Source: Rubrobacteraceae bacterium
GTDB lineage: Bacteria; Actinomycetota; Rubrobacteria; Rubrobacterales; Rubrobacteraceae
Assembly: GCA_030448125.1 (NCBI GenBank)
Contig: JAUJNO010000007.1
Span: 118,941-182,796, forward strand
Direction of reading: 5' to 3'
Length of the DNA stretch: 63,856 nt
In this document: positions 25,312-34,015 of the stretch, in pieces
How the letters are laid out: each line of letters opens with the position of its first letter
Position numbering within the stretch: the stretch's first letter is position 1
The notes under the pieces: generated by a model
Seen by the model: only the letters and a program-made list of their open reading frames with translations
Databases searched by the model: none
Told to the model about the DNA's origin: nothing
Translations under genes and position numbers: made by a program

Positions 25312-25397
25312 TCATGGTTCTGCTCATCCTGGGGCTGGCCGTTGTGTTCGTGGGGTACCTGCCGCACCTTGTTCTCTCCGGGTATTCGGCGCATTAG
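25308..25397 (+). CDS. Possible 29-residue membrane peptide
   Basis: ATG 25308 to TAG 25395-25397 encodes MVMVLLILGLAVVFVGYLPH plus nine residues, a single membrane helix. CCGAGG lies just upstream. It overlaps the 5' end of the opposing regulator fragment. Short length makes chance coding possible. Confidence 0.3.
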   Translation: MVMVLLILGLAVVFVGYLPHLVLSGYSAH

Positions 25398-25407
25398 TGT
25401 CCTGGAT

Positions 25408-25437
25408 ATGACAACGGCAGTTCGGGTACTGTTATAT
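25408..25437 (+). promoter_or_regulatory. Promoter of DUF2231 gene
   Basis: ATGACA (25408-25413) and TTATAT (25432-25437) are 18 bp apart in an A+T-rich patch upstream of the DUF2231 gene, which has its own GGAGAGGAG site. Confidence 0.45.
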
Positions 25438-25472
25438 GAAGGAAGCAAAATAGTTGGCGGAGAGGAGAATCT

Positions 25473-25925
25473 ATGCCACGGTTAAGCGTTCTGGACCACC
25501 CCATACACCCGATCTTGCAGGCGATCCCCGCGTCGCTCTTGCCGGCCTCGACCACCTTCGACGTGCTGGCACGTCTGGGCAGGGATGAAGAAGGACTTAG
25601 CAAGGCCGCTCACTACACCCTGATCTTCGGCCTGGTAGGGGCGGCGGGCGCGGCTGCCACCGGAGTTCTGGACTACTACGAGATAAAGAACAGGCCCGTC
25701 CGCAGGGTGGCTCTCTACCACGGCCTCGCCAACGTGGCCCTTATCGGGAGCTACGTCCTGAGCCTCCGGCGCCGCGAAGACTACAAAGCAGACAATAAGG
25801 CTCTGGCCCTCTCCGCGTTGGGGGCGGCCCTGATTGGGCTCTCCGGCTACCTTGGAGGCGAGTTGGTCTACGAGCACGGGGTGCGGGTGGGAGAAGACCA
25901 GGACGGCATTCCGGGGGCGTCCTAG
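25473..25925 (+). CDS. DUF2231 domain membrane protein
   Basis: 150 residues. SVLDHPIHPILQAIPASLLPAS near the N-terminus is the DUF2231 'HP-HP...P' signature, followed by four membrane segments (LIFGLVGAAGAAATGVLDY, GLANVALIGSYVLSL, ALGAALIGLSGYLGGELVY). The conserved histidines suggest haem or metal binding in this family (inference). It has its own promoter and sits inside the duplicated segment separating the two repeat copies. Confidence 0.8.
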   Translation: MPRLSVLDHPIHPILQAIPASLLPASTTFDVLARLGRDEEGLSKAAHYTLIFGLVGAAGAAATGVLDYYEIKNRPVRRVALYHGLANVALIGSYVLSLRRREDYKADNKALALSALGAALIGLSGYLGGELVYEHGVRVGEDQDGIPGAS

Positions 25926-26009
25926 AAGGGTCCCTGCTCTCCGTGTCCCGGTGGTCGAGGATCGTCCCCGTTCCCGATCGGAGGTGAGCGCCCGCGCCGG
26001 TCTATCTTT

Positions 26010-26074
26010 ATTTACACCGCCCTCGCGTGCGGCGCCCTGGTCTTCTACGCCGCGAGCTTTTTGCAAACCCTGTA
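26010..26074 (+). pseudogene. C-terminal remnant of small membrane protein
   Basis: The frame ending at TAA 26072-26074 reads CGALVFYAASFLQTL, matching CCALIFYAAGFFLTLQVL of the intact gene at 24468-24791. Nothing upstream continues it, so only the tail survives. Confidence 0.6.
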
Positions 26075-26190
26075 AGCCCTCTAACCGTCGTTTCCGGCGA
26101 GTTCGGGTACCCTAGTCGCGGATCGAAACGGGAGTTTCTCTTATAAGAAAGGATCACGGCCTGACCACGAGTGTCACCACGGAGAACCGG
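26022..26190 (+). repeat. Direct repeat copy 2
   Basis: Partner of 24735-24893. Here the leader is attached to the intact monooxygenase gene, while the membrane-protein part is only a remnant. Confidence 0.7.
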
Positions 26191-27432
26191 CCCGCGGAAG
26201 CGCCGGCCCAGGTTGTCGAGGAGACCGACTGTTGCGTCGTCGGCGGCGGACCGGCCGGGCTCATGCTGGCGCTCATGCTGGCGCGCCGGGGGGTGCGGGT
26301 GACGCTGCTGGAAGCGCACCGGGACTTCGACCGCGAGTTCCGGGGCAACACCATCAACCCCTCGGCGATGGAGGTCCTGAAGCGCCTCGGCCTTGAGGGA
26401 AAGCTCCTCAAGCTCCGGCACGCGAAGGTATGGCGGTTCACCGTCCAAGCTGGTAGAAGGCACAAGACGTTCGCCGACTTCTCGCGCCTGAAGACCTGGT
26501 ACCCGTATGTCCTGATGCTCCCGCAGGCACGTTTCCTGGAGCTCGTCGCCGCCGAAGCGCAGCGCTACTCGAACTTCCGGCTGGTGATGGGGGCGCGGGT
26601 CAAGGATCTCATCGCGGAGGGCGGCGTGGTCCGGGGCGTACGCTGGCGGAGCCCGGGGGAGGACGGCACGCGCGAGGTGCGGGCGAGGCTGACGGTCGGG
26701 ACGGACGGGCGGTTCTCGCGGCTGCGGAGGCTGGCCGGGCTCGAAGCGGGCGCGGCCGGAGGCTCGCCGCCGATGGACGTTTTCTGGTTCAACCTGCCGC
26801 GCGAGGAGGAGGACCCGGAGGGCGCGGGAGCCGTTTTCCGGTGCGGCCGGGGGAGCTTGCTGGTCCTCATGGACCACTTCGAGTACTGGCAGGTCGGTTA
26901 CATCCTCCCCAAGGGGCACTACGCGCGGCTGAAAGAGGCGGGGTTGCCGGCGCTTCGGCGGTCGGTAGCGGCTCTGGCGCCGGAGTTCGCGGATCGGGTG
27001 GGGACGCTGGAGGAATGGGGAGAAGGTTCGTTGCTCTCAGTAGAGTCGGACAGGCTCCGGCGGTGGTACCGTCCCGGCCTGTTACTGCTCGGCGACGCGG
27101 CGCACGTGATCTCGCCGGTAGGCGGCATCGGCATCAACCTCGCTATCCAGGATGCCGTGGTGGCGGCGAACGTGTTGGCCGGCCCGCTGAAGGACGGCCG
27201 CCTCCGCGAACGGCACCTCCGTTCGGTGCAACTCAGGAGGGAGGCGCCGACGCGCCTCGTACAGGCGGCCCAGGGCCTCGCCCAGAGGTGGGTCGTCGCC
27301 GGCGTGCTCGGATCGAGAGGCGAGTACAGGCTGCCGCTGCTTCTCCGCCTGCTCCTGCGCGCGCCGATCTTGCGCGACCTGCCCGCTCGTCTGATCGCCC
27401 ACGGCGCCTGGCCCGTCCGGGTGAAGGACTAG
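26161..27432 (+). CDS. FAD-dependent monooxygenase (PHBH/aromatic hydroxylase family), CTG start
   Basis: 423 residues. The first ATG, 26263, falls inside the FAD motif CCVVGGGPAGLMLALMLARRG, so translation must begin upstream. The only plausible start is CTG 26161, seven bases after AAAGGA, giving TTSVTTENRPAEAPAQVVEE. NTINPSAMEVLKRLG, LTVGTDGRFSRLR (DG motif) near residue 180 and LLLGDAAHVISPVGGIGINLA (GD motif) near 305 define the class A flavin hydroxylases. With the downstream type III polyketide synthase and methyltransferase it corresponds to SrsC, which hydroxylates alkylresorcinol-type lipids. Confidence 0.82.
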   Translation: MTTSVTTENRPAEAPAQVVEETDCCVVGGGPAGLMLALMLARRGVRVTLLEAHRDFDREFRGNTINPSAMEVLKRLGLEGKLLKLRHAKVWRFTVQAGRRHKTFADFSRLKTWYPYVLMLPQARFLELVAAEAQRYSNFRLVMGARVKDLIAEGGVVRGVRWRSPGEDGTREVRARLTVGTDGRFSRLRRLAGLEAGAAGGSPPMDVFWFNLPREEEDPEGAGAVFRCGRGSLLVLMDHFEYWQVGYILPKGHYARLKEAGLPALRRSVAALAPEFADRVGTLEEWGEGSLLSVESDRLRRWYRPGLLLLGDAAHVISPVGGIGINLAIQDAVVAANVLAGPLKDGRLRERHLRSVQLRREAPTRLVQAAQGLAQRWVVAGVLGSRGEYRLPLLLRLLLRAPILRDLPARLIAHGAWPVRVKD

Positions 27433-27618
27433 GCCAGAATCGTGCCGGCCAGAGACCATGTACGCGCGAGGCTTCGTCCGCAGATTCGGATGGGGGCTGT
27501 GCTATAACCCGTGTGCATTACCTGTGTAGGTGGCGCGGGTGGGAACCGGTATCTTGCCCGGCGGACGGCAGTGATCTTGCGCGTAGCCCCGTCCGTAGAA
27601 ACGCTTTGGGAGGTGTTG

Positions 27619-28446
27619 TTGGAATTCTTTGAAGCTCTTAGGCGGCGCAGGACTACGAACGGCCCTTTCCTGTCCAGGGCGGTCAGCGCGGAGCACCAGC
27701 GGCTTCTGGTAGAGGCCGCGGCGATGGCGCCGTCCCACTTCAACAGCCAGCCCTGGCGTTTCGTCCTGGTGGACGACGAGAGGCTCATAGGAGAGGTCGC
27801 CCGCGTCAGCGGCGAGTCGATGCGCCGCCTCATGGAGGAGGGGACCTTCTGGAAGCGCTATCGGCCGTACTTCAGGTTCTCCGAGGAGGAGATGGAGGAG
27901 AAGAGGGACGGCATCCACATCGACCAGCTGCCCAAAGTCTTGAAGCCTTTTCGACGCCAGATCTTCTCGGATGCCGGAGCGACCCTCATGAACCGCTTCG
28001 GCGTCCCGAAGATCCTCGCCGAGGACAACCGCAAGCTGGTCGCGGGCTCCCCGCTCCTTCTGGCGGTCCTGCTCGACAGGACCGAGTACCGGCCCGGCGA
28101 GCTCTCGGGCTTCTACTCGGTCTTCGGGATGGGCGCCGCCGTCGAGAACGTCTGGCTCGCGACCACCGAGCTCGGCATGGGCATACAGTTCGTCTCGACA
28201 CCGATGGAGTTCCCCGAGAAGTGGAACGAGATAAAGGGGCTGCTGGAAGTTCCCGAAGATCTCGAGCTAATGGCAGTCTACCGCCTGGGCTATCTGCCCG
28301 AGGAGCAGCGCCGCCCGACTATCGACTGGAAGAGCAACCACCGCAAGCGCCTCTCCCAGTACGTCTTCAGAAACACCTGCGCGGCGCCCGAGAGAGATCA
28401 TCCCGAACCGGCCGTCGCCCGGGAACGTGAGGAGGCAGCCCGATGA
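27619..28446 (+). CDS. Nitroreductase family flavoprotein
   Basis: 275 residues from TTG 27619, preceded by [24 protein letters not shown] opens the fold, with the FMN-binding [16 protein letters not shown] near residue 38, [21 protein letters not shown] near 172, and a C-terminal [19 protein letters not shown]. Such enzymes reduce nitro groups, quinones or flavins. It overlaps the polyketide synthase start (ATGA at 28443), so it belongs to the lipid operon; there a quinone or aromatic intermediate is a plausible substrate (inference). Confidence 0.82.
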   Translation: MEFFEALRRRRTTNGPFLSRAVSAEHQRLLVEAAAMAPSHFNSQPWRFVLVDDERLIGEVARVSGESMRRLMEEGTFWKRYRPYFRFSEEEMEEKRDGIHIDQLPKVLKPFRRQIFSDAGATLMNRFGVPKILAEDNRKLVAGSPLLLAVLLDRTEYRPGELSGFYSVFGMGAAVENVWLATTELGMGIQFVSTPMEFPEKWNEIKGLLEVPEDLELMAVYRLGYLPEEQRRPTIDWKSNHRKRLSQYVFRNTCAAPERDHPEPAVAREREEAAR

Positions 28447-29507
28447 CAACCATGAACCCTCCGCGCATCCTCTCGGTCGCGACCGCGGTGCCGCGGCACT
28501 GCGTCTCCCAGGAGACGGCTCGGGACTTCGCGCGTCTGATGTTCTCCGGGACCTACAGGGACGTGGAGCGCCTGCTCCCCATCTTCGACAACGCCAACAT
28601 AGACAACAGGCACTTCTGCATGCCACCCGAGTGGTTCGGTGAGGATCACACGTTCCCCGAGAAGAACGCCCTCTACATAAAGCATGCTCTGGACCTCTCC
28701 GAGAAGGCCGCGACGAGGGCGCTCGACAAGGCGGGCGTCGGACCCGAGGAGGTGGGCGCGATCTTCTTTGTCTCCACCACGGGTATCTCCACGCCCTCCC
28801 TCGATTCCAGGCTGATCTTCCGTCTGGGTCTCCCGGAGCACACGAGGCGCGTACCTATCTGGGGTCTGGGTTGCGCTGGCGGGGCGGGCGGCCTCGCGCG
28901 CGCGGCGGACTACGTCCGGGCCTACCCGGAGAAGCCGGTCCTCCTGGTCGGCGTCGAGCTATGCGGCCTGACCTTCGTGAAGGGAGACCGTTCCAAGAGC
29001 AACCTGGTGGGGACGAGCCTCTTCGCGGACGGCGCCGCCGCAGTGCTCCTGGGTAGCGGAGCCAGTGAAACGGGACCGGAGCTTCACGGCAGCTACAGCA
29101 CCACCTGGCCGGAGACCGAGGACGTCATGGGCTGGGACCTCGTCGAGGCCGGGCTGCAGGTGCGCTTCGCCAAAAGCGTTCCGCACATAGTGCGTGAGAA
29201 GATGCGCGGGAACCTCGAAGCCGCCTGCGCTTCCCTGGGCCTCGGCCTGAAAGACCTCCAGCACTTCGTCTTGCACCCCGGAGGCACCAAGGTGCTGGAA
29301 TCTTACGAGGAGACGCTGGAACTCGGGCCCGGCGGGCTCGACCTCTCCTGGGAGATACTGAGGGGCTACGGGAACATGTCCAGCGTCTCCGTGCTGTTCG
29401 TCCTGGAGCGATTCCTCGAAGACTACCCGGCGGGGAGCGGGGAGTACGGGACCATCTCGGCCCTGGGACCGGGCTTCTCCGCCGAGCACGTCCTCTTCCG
29501 CTGCTGA
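28443..29507 (+). CDS. Type III polyketide synthase (chalcone/stilbene synthase superfamily)
   Basis: 354 residues. The catalytic triad is visible: Cys in [17 protein letters not shown] near residue 143, His in [13 protein letters not shown] near 278, Asn in [16 protein letters not shown] near 311. Actinobacterial relatives condense a long acyl-CoA with malonyl-CoA to alkylresorcinols or alkylpyrones. ATG 28443 overlaps the nitroreductase stop; its own stop overlaps the methyltransferase start. The order hydroxylase, reductase, synthase, methyltransferase matches an srs-like phenolic lipid pathway. Confidence 0.9.
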   Translation: MTTMNPPRILSVATAVPRHCVSQETARDFARLMFSGTYRDVERLLPIFDNANIDNRHFCMPPEWFGEDHTFPEKNALYIKHALDLSEKAATRALDKAGVGPEEVGAIFFVSTTGISTPSLDSRLIFRLGLPEHTRRVPIWGLGCAGGAGGLARAADYVRAYPEKPVLLVGVELCGLTFVKGDRSKSNLVGTSLFADGAAAVLLGSGASETGPELHGSYSTTWPETEDVMGWDLVEAGLQVRFAKSVPHIVREKMRGNLEAACASLGLGLKDLQHFVLHPGGTKVLESYEETLELGPGGLDLSWEILRGYGNMSSVSVLFVLERFLEDYPAGSGEYGTISALGPGFSAEHVLFRC

Positions 29508-30013
29508 TGCCGGTAGTCCTCGGCGTCGCCCTCGTCGCCGCCCAACGCCTCTTCGAGCTCGTCCTCGCCCGCGGGAACGAGCGCCGGGCGCGGGCGCGCG
29601 GCGCCGTCGAGCGGGGAAGGGGGCATTACCCATTCATCGTCGCCCTGCATGTTTCGTGGCTCGTCTCGACCCTCGTCGAGGGTATCTTGCGTGGTCCGGA
29701 TCTTCCCGCCTACTGGCCGGTCCCGCTCGCGTTGTTCCTGCTCGTGCAGCCGCTGCGCTACTGGGCGGTCTTCTCTCTGGGGGAGAGGTGGAACACGAAG
29801 ATACTCATCGTGCCGGGCGAGAAACCCGTCAGCCGCGGACCTTACAAGTATCTCGACCATCCCAACTACGTGGTAGTGGCCGTGGAGATCCTGGCCTTTC
29901 CCCTGATCTTCGGGGCGTGGGTCACGGCACTCGTCTTCACGGTCCTCAACGCCGCGATCCTCTCCGTGAGAATAAGAGAGGAGAACCGGGCCCTCAAGGA
30001 GCTAGTCAGCTAG
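29507..30013 (+). CDS. ICMT-like membrane methyltransferase (SrsB-like)
   Basis: 168 residues with about five membrane segments (VVLGVALVAAQRLFELVLA, FIVALHVSWLVSTLVEG, WPVPLALFLLVQPLRYW). The SAM site of isoprenylcysteine carboxyl methyltransferase-like proteins is present: VPGEKPVSRGPYKYLDHPNYV near residue 104 and the C-terminal VRIREENRALKEL. In srs clusters this protein O-methylates the phenolic lipid made by the type III synthase. ATG 29507 overlaps the synthase stop. The gene's last codons (LVS-stop) already belong to a GTCAG repeat array. Confidence 0.85.
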   Translation: MPVVLGVALVAAQRLFELVLARGNERRARARGAVERGRGHYPFIVALHVSWLVSTLVEGILRGPDLPAYWPVPLALFLLVQPLRYWAVFSLGERWNTKILIVPGEKPVSRGPYKYLDHPNYVVVAVEILAFPLIFGAWVTALVFTVLNAAILSVRIREENRALKELVS

Positions 30014-30164
30014 TCAGCCGGTCAGGTAAGCTGTGGACGATAAGGTTGTCCGCTCAAGAGAGCGGTCAGAAAAAGAGCAAAAAGCTCTCACGCGCATGAC
30101 GGCGGACCCCAGACCAAAAAGCTGACGTGCTGACGTATTGACAAGCTGACGTGCTGACTAGCCG
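30001..30164. repeat. Paired inverted GTCAG arrays, copy B
   Basis: CTAGTCAGCTAGTCAG-type repeats (30001-30030) run through the stop codon of the methyltransferase gene; GCTGACGTGCTGACGT-type repeats (30121-30160) lie in inverted order just before serS. Between them are two hairpins: CCGCTC/GAGCGG (30048-30063) and GAGC/GCTC (30074-30086). Confidence 0.6.
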
Positions 30165-30184
30165 CCGAAAAGAGGGAGGCTCCC

Positions 30185-31456
30185 ATGCTGGATCTCAAAT
30201 ACATCCGCGAGAATGCCGAGGCCGTCGCCGAGAACTGCAAGAACCGGGGCGTCGTGGCGGACGTGGAGCTGGTCGTCAACCTCGCCGACAGGCGTTCGGA
30301 GCTCATGCAGGAGCTGAACGTCTTGAGGCAGCAGCAGAACCAGCTTGCAAAGAGTGTCGGACGGGAGCGAGACCCCGCGGCGCGAGAGAACCTCATCGCC
30401 GAGTCGCGGAGGACCAAGGAGCTCATCCCGGAGAAAGAGACGGAGCTCGTGGCGGTCGAGGGGCGGCTCCGGGAGGAGATGCTGAAAATACCGAACATGA
30501 CCCATCCCGACTCGCCCATCGGCAAGGACGATACGGAGAACGTCGAGCTCCGGCGCAGCGGCGGGGTCCCTGACTTTGGATTCGAGCCCAAAGACCACGT
30601 CGAGCTTGGCGAATCTTTGGGCATCATAGACTTCGAGTCGGGCACAAAGGTCGCGGGGAGCAAGTTCTACTTTCTGCGAGGCGATGCCGTGCTCCTGGAG
30701 CTTGGGCTCATCCGGTATGCCCTGGACACGCTCATCGAGCACGGCTACGAGCCGGCGATCACGCCGGACCTGGCGCGGGACGAGGCTCTCATCGGGACGG
30801 GCTTCATCCCACGCGGGCCGGAGACCCAGATCTACTCCGTAGAGAATTCCGACCTCTCGCTCGTCGCCACCGCCGAGATAACCCTCGCCGGCTCGCTGGC
30901 CGGCGAGATCCTGGACGCGGAGCAGCTCCCGATCCGGATCGCCGGCCTCTCCCACTGCTTCCGCACCGAGGCCGGCTCCCACGGCCGCGCGAGCCGCGGC
31001 CTCTACCGCGTCCACCAGTTCACCAAGGTCGAGATGTTCGCCTTCGCGGAGCCGGAACAGTCCGAGGCCCTGCACGAGGAGATGCTCGGCATTGAAGAAC
31101 GGATATTTCAGGGCCTTGGCATCCCGTACCGGGTCGTGGACATCTGCACCGGCGACCTCGGCGGCGCCGCCTACCGCAAGTACGATCTGGAAGCCTGGAT
31201 GCCCGGCCGCAACGCCTACGGCGAGATCACCAGCACCTCCAACACCACCGACTATCAGGCCCGTCGCCTCGCCATACGCTACCGCAGAGACGGCGGCCGC
31301 CCGCAGCTCCTGCACACCCTCAACGGCACCGCCATAGCCGTAAGCCGCGCCCTAATCCCCTTGATAGAGAACTACCAGCAAGAAGACGGCTCCGTCCTCG
31401 TCCCGGAAGCCCTAGTTCCCTACGTCGGCAAGAAGGTGCTCGAGCCCGCTGGGTAG
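30185..31456 (+). CDS. serS: Seryl-tRNA synthetase
   Basis: 423 residues, standard bacterial SerRS. The N-terminal tRNA-binding coiled coil covers about residues 1-100 (MLDLKYIRENAEAVAENCKN). Class II motif 2 is in GLSHCFRTEAGSHGRASRGL near residue 255 and HQFTKVEMFAF follows; motif 3 is in NGTAIAVSRALIPLIENYQ near 380. It charges tRNA-Ser and tRNA-Sec. AGGGAGG precedes ATG 30185. No T-box element is seen in the leader. Confidence 0.96.
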   Translation: MLDLKYIRENAEAVAENCKNRGVVADVELVVNLADRRSELMQELNVLRQQQNQLAKSVGRERDPAARENLIAESRRTKELIPEKETELVAVEGRLREEMLKIPNMTHPDSPIGKDDTENVELRRSGGVPDFGFEPKDHVELGESLGIIDFESGTKVAGSKFYFLRGDAVLLELGLIRYALDTLIEHGYEPAITPDLARDEALIGTGFIPRGPETQIYSVENSDLSLVATAEITLAGSLAGEILDAEQLPIRIAGLSHCFRTEAGSHGRASRGLYRVHQFTKVEMFAFAEPEQSEALHEEMLGIEERIFQGLGIPYRVVDICTGDLGGAAYRKYDLEAWMPGRNAYGEITSTSNTTDYQARRLAIRYRRDGGRPQLLHTLNGTAIAVSRALIPLIENYQQEDGSVLVPEALVPYVGKKVLEPAG

Positions 31457-31522
31457 AATACCTCCGGGCACCGGACGCTATACTCTCTACAAACTGAGTT
31501 TGCATAAGGAGAGGAGCCCCGG

Positions 31523-32956
31523 ATGGTCGAGGCAGTAGAGAAGCTTACGAAGAAGAGCGAAGACCCGAGCCGATGGTACCTGCAGCTGGTCCGGATGGCG
31601 AAGCTCGCGGACTACGGGCCGGTGCGCGGTACCTTCGCTATCCGCCCTTACGGGTTCGCGATCTGGGAGCGCATCCAGCGCGACCTCGACGACCGCTTCA
31701 AGGCCACCGGCCACCAGAATGCTTACTTCCCGCTGCTCATCCCCGAGAGCTACCTGAAGAAGGAGGCCAAGCACGTCGAGGGCTTCGACCCGGAGCTCGC
31801 GTGGGTGACTATAGGCGGACGCGAGGAGCTCGAGGAGCGGCTCGCCATCCGGCCGACCTCCGAGAGCATCATCTGCGACTTCTACCGCAACTGGATCCAG
31901 AGCTACCGTGACCTGCCCCTCCTCATCAACCAGTGGTGCAACGTCCTGCGCTGGGAGAAGGTGACGCGGCCGTTTCTCCGTACCTCCGAGTTCCTCTGGC
32001 AGGAGGGCCACACCGTCCACGCCACCCCCGAAGAGGCTCGCGAAGAGGCTCTTCGGATGCAGAGGGTCTACAGCGACTGCTTCCATGAAATGCTGGCGAT
32101 CCCCGTCCTGACCGGCATGAAGAGCCCTTCCGAAAGGTTTGCGGGCGCTATCGAGACGTACACCTGCGAGGGCTTGATGGGCGACGGGCGGGCTTTGCAG
32201 GCGGCGACGAGCCACGACCTCGGGCAGAACTTTGCCCGGGCCTTCGACATTACGTTCCTCGATGAGAACCAGGAACGGGTCCACCCCTACCAGACCTCTT
32301 GGGGTTTCTCGACGCGCACCATCGGCGGGCTCATCCTTGTACACGGGGACGACAGGGGGCTGAAACTCCCGCCCAAGCTCGCCCCCACGCAGGCGGTGAT
32401 AGTGCCTATCTGGCGCGGCAAGAACAAGGCCGAGGTGCGCCGCGAGGCCGAGGCGCTGTACGCCGAACTCCAGATCGCCGGCCTTCGCATGGAGGTGGAC
32501 CTGGACGAGGAGCACTCGCCGGGCTGGAAGTTCAACGAACACGAGCTGCGGGGCGTGCCGGTGCGGATCGAGATAGGGCCGAAGGACATCGAAAAGGGAC
32601 AGGCCGTCCTCGTCCGGCGTGACACCGCCGAGAAGGAGTTCGTCCCGCGCGAGGGGTTGCCCGAGCGGTTGCGGACGCTCCTGGCGGAGATCCAGGAGAA
32701 CATGCTCGTCCAGGCCCGCGAGTTTCGTGACGAGAATACCCGCCGGGCGGAGAGCTATGGGGAGTTCAAGGAGATCATCGAAGAGAAGCGCGGCTTCGTG
32801 CTCGCTCCCTGGGACGGCACCGAAGAGACCGAGCAGAAGATAAAGGAGGAGACGAAGGCGACCATCCGGCTCCTCCCCGACGACGTGCGTGAAGAGGGCA
32901 AGGACCTCGTCTCCGGCAAGCCTGGCGCCACCGCCGTCTTCGCCCGGGCCTACTGA
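31523..32956 (+). CDS. proS: Prolyl-tRNA synthetase, archaeal/eukaryote-type
   Basis: 477 residues, the short form lacking the INS editing domain of E. coli ProRS. It starts with SEDPSRWYLQLVRMAKLADY, has class II motifs FRPTSES-like IRPTSESIICDFYRNWI near residue 112 and RPFLRTSEFLWQEGHTVHA near 151, and TSWGFSTRTIGGLILVHGDD near 258. It ends in the invariant C-terminal tyrosine of this class (VFARAY). It follows serS by 66 bp with AAGGAGAGG at the right distance. Confidence 0.95.
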   Translation: MVEAVEKLTKKSEDPSRWYLQLVRMAKLADYGPVRGTFAIRPYGFAIWERIQRDLDDRFKATGHQNAYFPLLIPESYLKKEAKHVEGFDPELAWVTIGGREELEERLAIRPTSESIICDFYRNWIQSYRDLPLLINQWCNVLRWEKVTRPFLRTSEFLWQEGHTVHATPEEAREEALRMQRVYSDCFHEMLAIPVLTGMKSPSERFAGAIETYTCEGLMGDGRALQAATSHDLGQNFARAFDITFLDENQERVHPYQTSWGFSTRTIGGLILVHGDDRGLKLPPKLAPTQAVIVPIWRGKNKAEVRREAEALYAELQIAGLRMEVDLDEEHSPGWKFNEHELRGVPVRIEIGPKDIEKGQAVLVRRDTAEKEFVPREGLPERLRTLLAEIQENMLVQAREFRDENTRRAESYGEFKEIIEEKRGFVLAPWDGTEETEQKIKEETKATIRLLPDDVREEGKDLVSGKPGATAVFARAY

Positions 32957-33122
32957 GCTAACGGACCTCGGAAACTTTGACCCTGTTGCCTTTGTGGCTA
33001 CGCGCCGACCGCTCCAGGGTGAGAGAAAAACGGGGAATCGGTCAAGCTGGGCGGAGATGAGCGGGCTGTATATTCTCTGTGACGCAGGACCGATCTCCCG
33101 TCCCGAGCGGGGCGTGGGGTAG

Positions 33123-33833
33123 ATGGAGTTTCTCTTCCCGTTCGTCGCGGTGGTGGTTGGGGCCGTGGTTCAGGGGTCGGTGGGGTTCGGACTCGCCCTG
33201 GTGGTCGTGCCTGTGCTGGCGCTCGTCCGTCCGGAGACCCTGCCGGCCGTGGTGCTCCTGATCACGATGCCGATGGCCGCGTTCATGGCCTTTAAGGAGA
33301 GGCGCTCGGTGGACGTGGCGGGTCTAGGTTGGATCCTGGCCGGACGCGTCATCGGGACGCTCGGGGGAGTGGGGCTCCTCGCACTCATCCCGTCGGGCTT
33401 CCTCTCGGTGCTGTTCGGCGCCCTCGTGCTGGCGGCCGTGCTTGCGAGTATCTCGAGCCCGGAGATCGTGCTGCGCAACCGGACGAGGCTCGCGGGGGGC
33501 GTCGCCTCGGGCGTGATGGGCACCGCAGGCGGCGTCGGTGGCCCGCCGCTCGCCCTCGTCTACCAGAACCGCTCGGGGCCGGAGATCCGCTCGACGCTCG
33601 CCGTCGCCTTCGTGTTCGGTACCGGATTGTCGCTCGTGGCCCTCTTCCTCTCCGGCAGGGCCGGAGCTGAGCACGCTCTCCTCTCCCTCCAGCTGTTCCC
33701 CGGCCTGATCCTCGGCCTCCTCGCTACCAGATGGATAGCCCCACTCCTCGACGCCTCCTGGCTGCGCCCGGCGGTCCTTCTGTTCGCCGCCGTCTCTGGT
33801 CTCGCGGCCATGCTCCTCGGGCTCGCGAGGTAG
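33123..33833 (+). CDS. TauE/SafE family sulfite/sulfonate exporter-like membrane protein
   Basis: 236 residues with about seven membrane segments. The N-terminal VVGAVVQGSVGFGLALVVVP and the internal repeat GGVASGVMGTAGGVGGPPLAL (near residue 122) are the two characteristic G-x-GFG / GGVGGPP motifs of the TauE/SafE (DUF81) family, which moves sulfite, sulfoacetate or other organic anions across the membrane. It appears monocistronic; substrate unknown. Confidence 0.85.
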   Translation: MEFLFPFVAVVVGAVVQGSVGFGLALVVVPVLALVRPETLPAVVLLITMPMAAFMAFKERRSVDVAGLGWILAGRVIGTLGGVGLLALIPSGFLSVLFGALVLAAVLASISSPEIVLRNRTRLAGGVASGVMGTAGGVGGPPLALVYQNRSGPEIRSTLAVAFVFGTGLSLVALFLSGRAGAEHALLSLQLFPGLILGLLATRWIAPLLDASWLRPAVLLFAAVSGLAAMLLGLAR

Positions 33834-34015
33834 CAGCAGGATATCGATATAAGGTAGCCCTCCGTGCGTAGCCTCCCCGTAGAGTAGTCCTTTGACTACC
33901 GATCCGGAGAGGGTTTATATCCTTTGGAATACGTTAGCAAGATTTCATAATGCTCGCGCTTTCCGGGGTGGCGTAAAGAGGAGGGGGACTCTGTGAGATC
34001 TTTTTCGGGCGTTCG

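Noticed and set aside
26262..26285. 12-bp repeat in the monooxygenase FAD helix (LMLALMLA)
   Set aside because: The sequence matches the normal GxGxxGL-hydrophobic helix of this family, so it is not evidence of a recent duplication.
30014..30184. T-box leader before serS
   Set aside because: No T-box consensus (e.g. the UGGN acceptor bulge) is visible; the segment is explained by repeat arrays and small hairpins.
32031..32052. GAAGAGGCTCGC direct repeat in proS as another slippage duplication
   Set aside because: The repeated EEAREEA falls within a normal helical part of ProS and is imperfect at the edges, so ordinary coding explains it.
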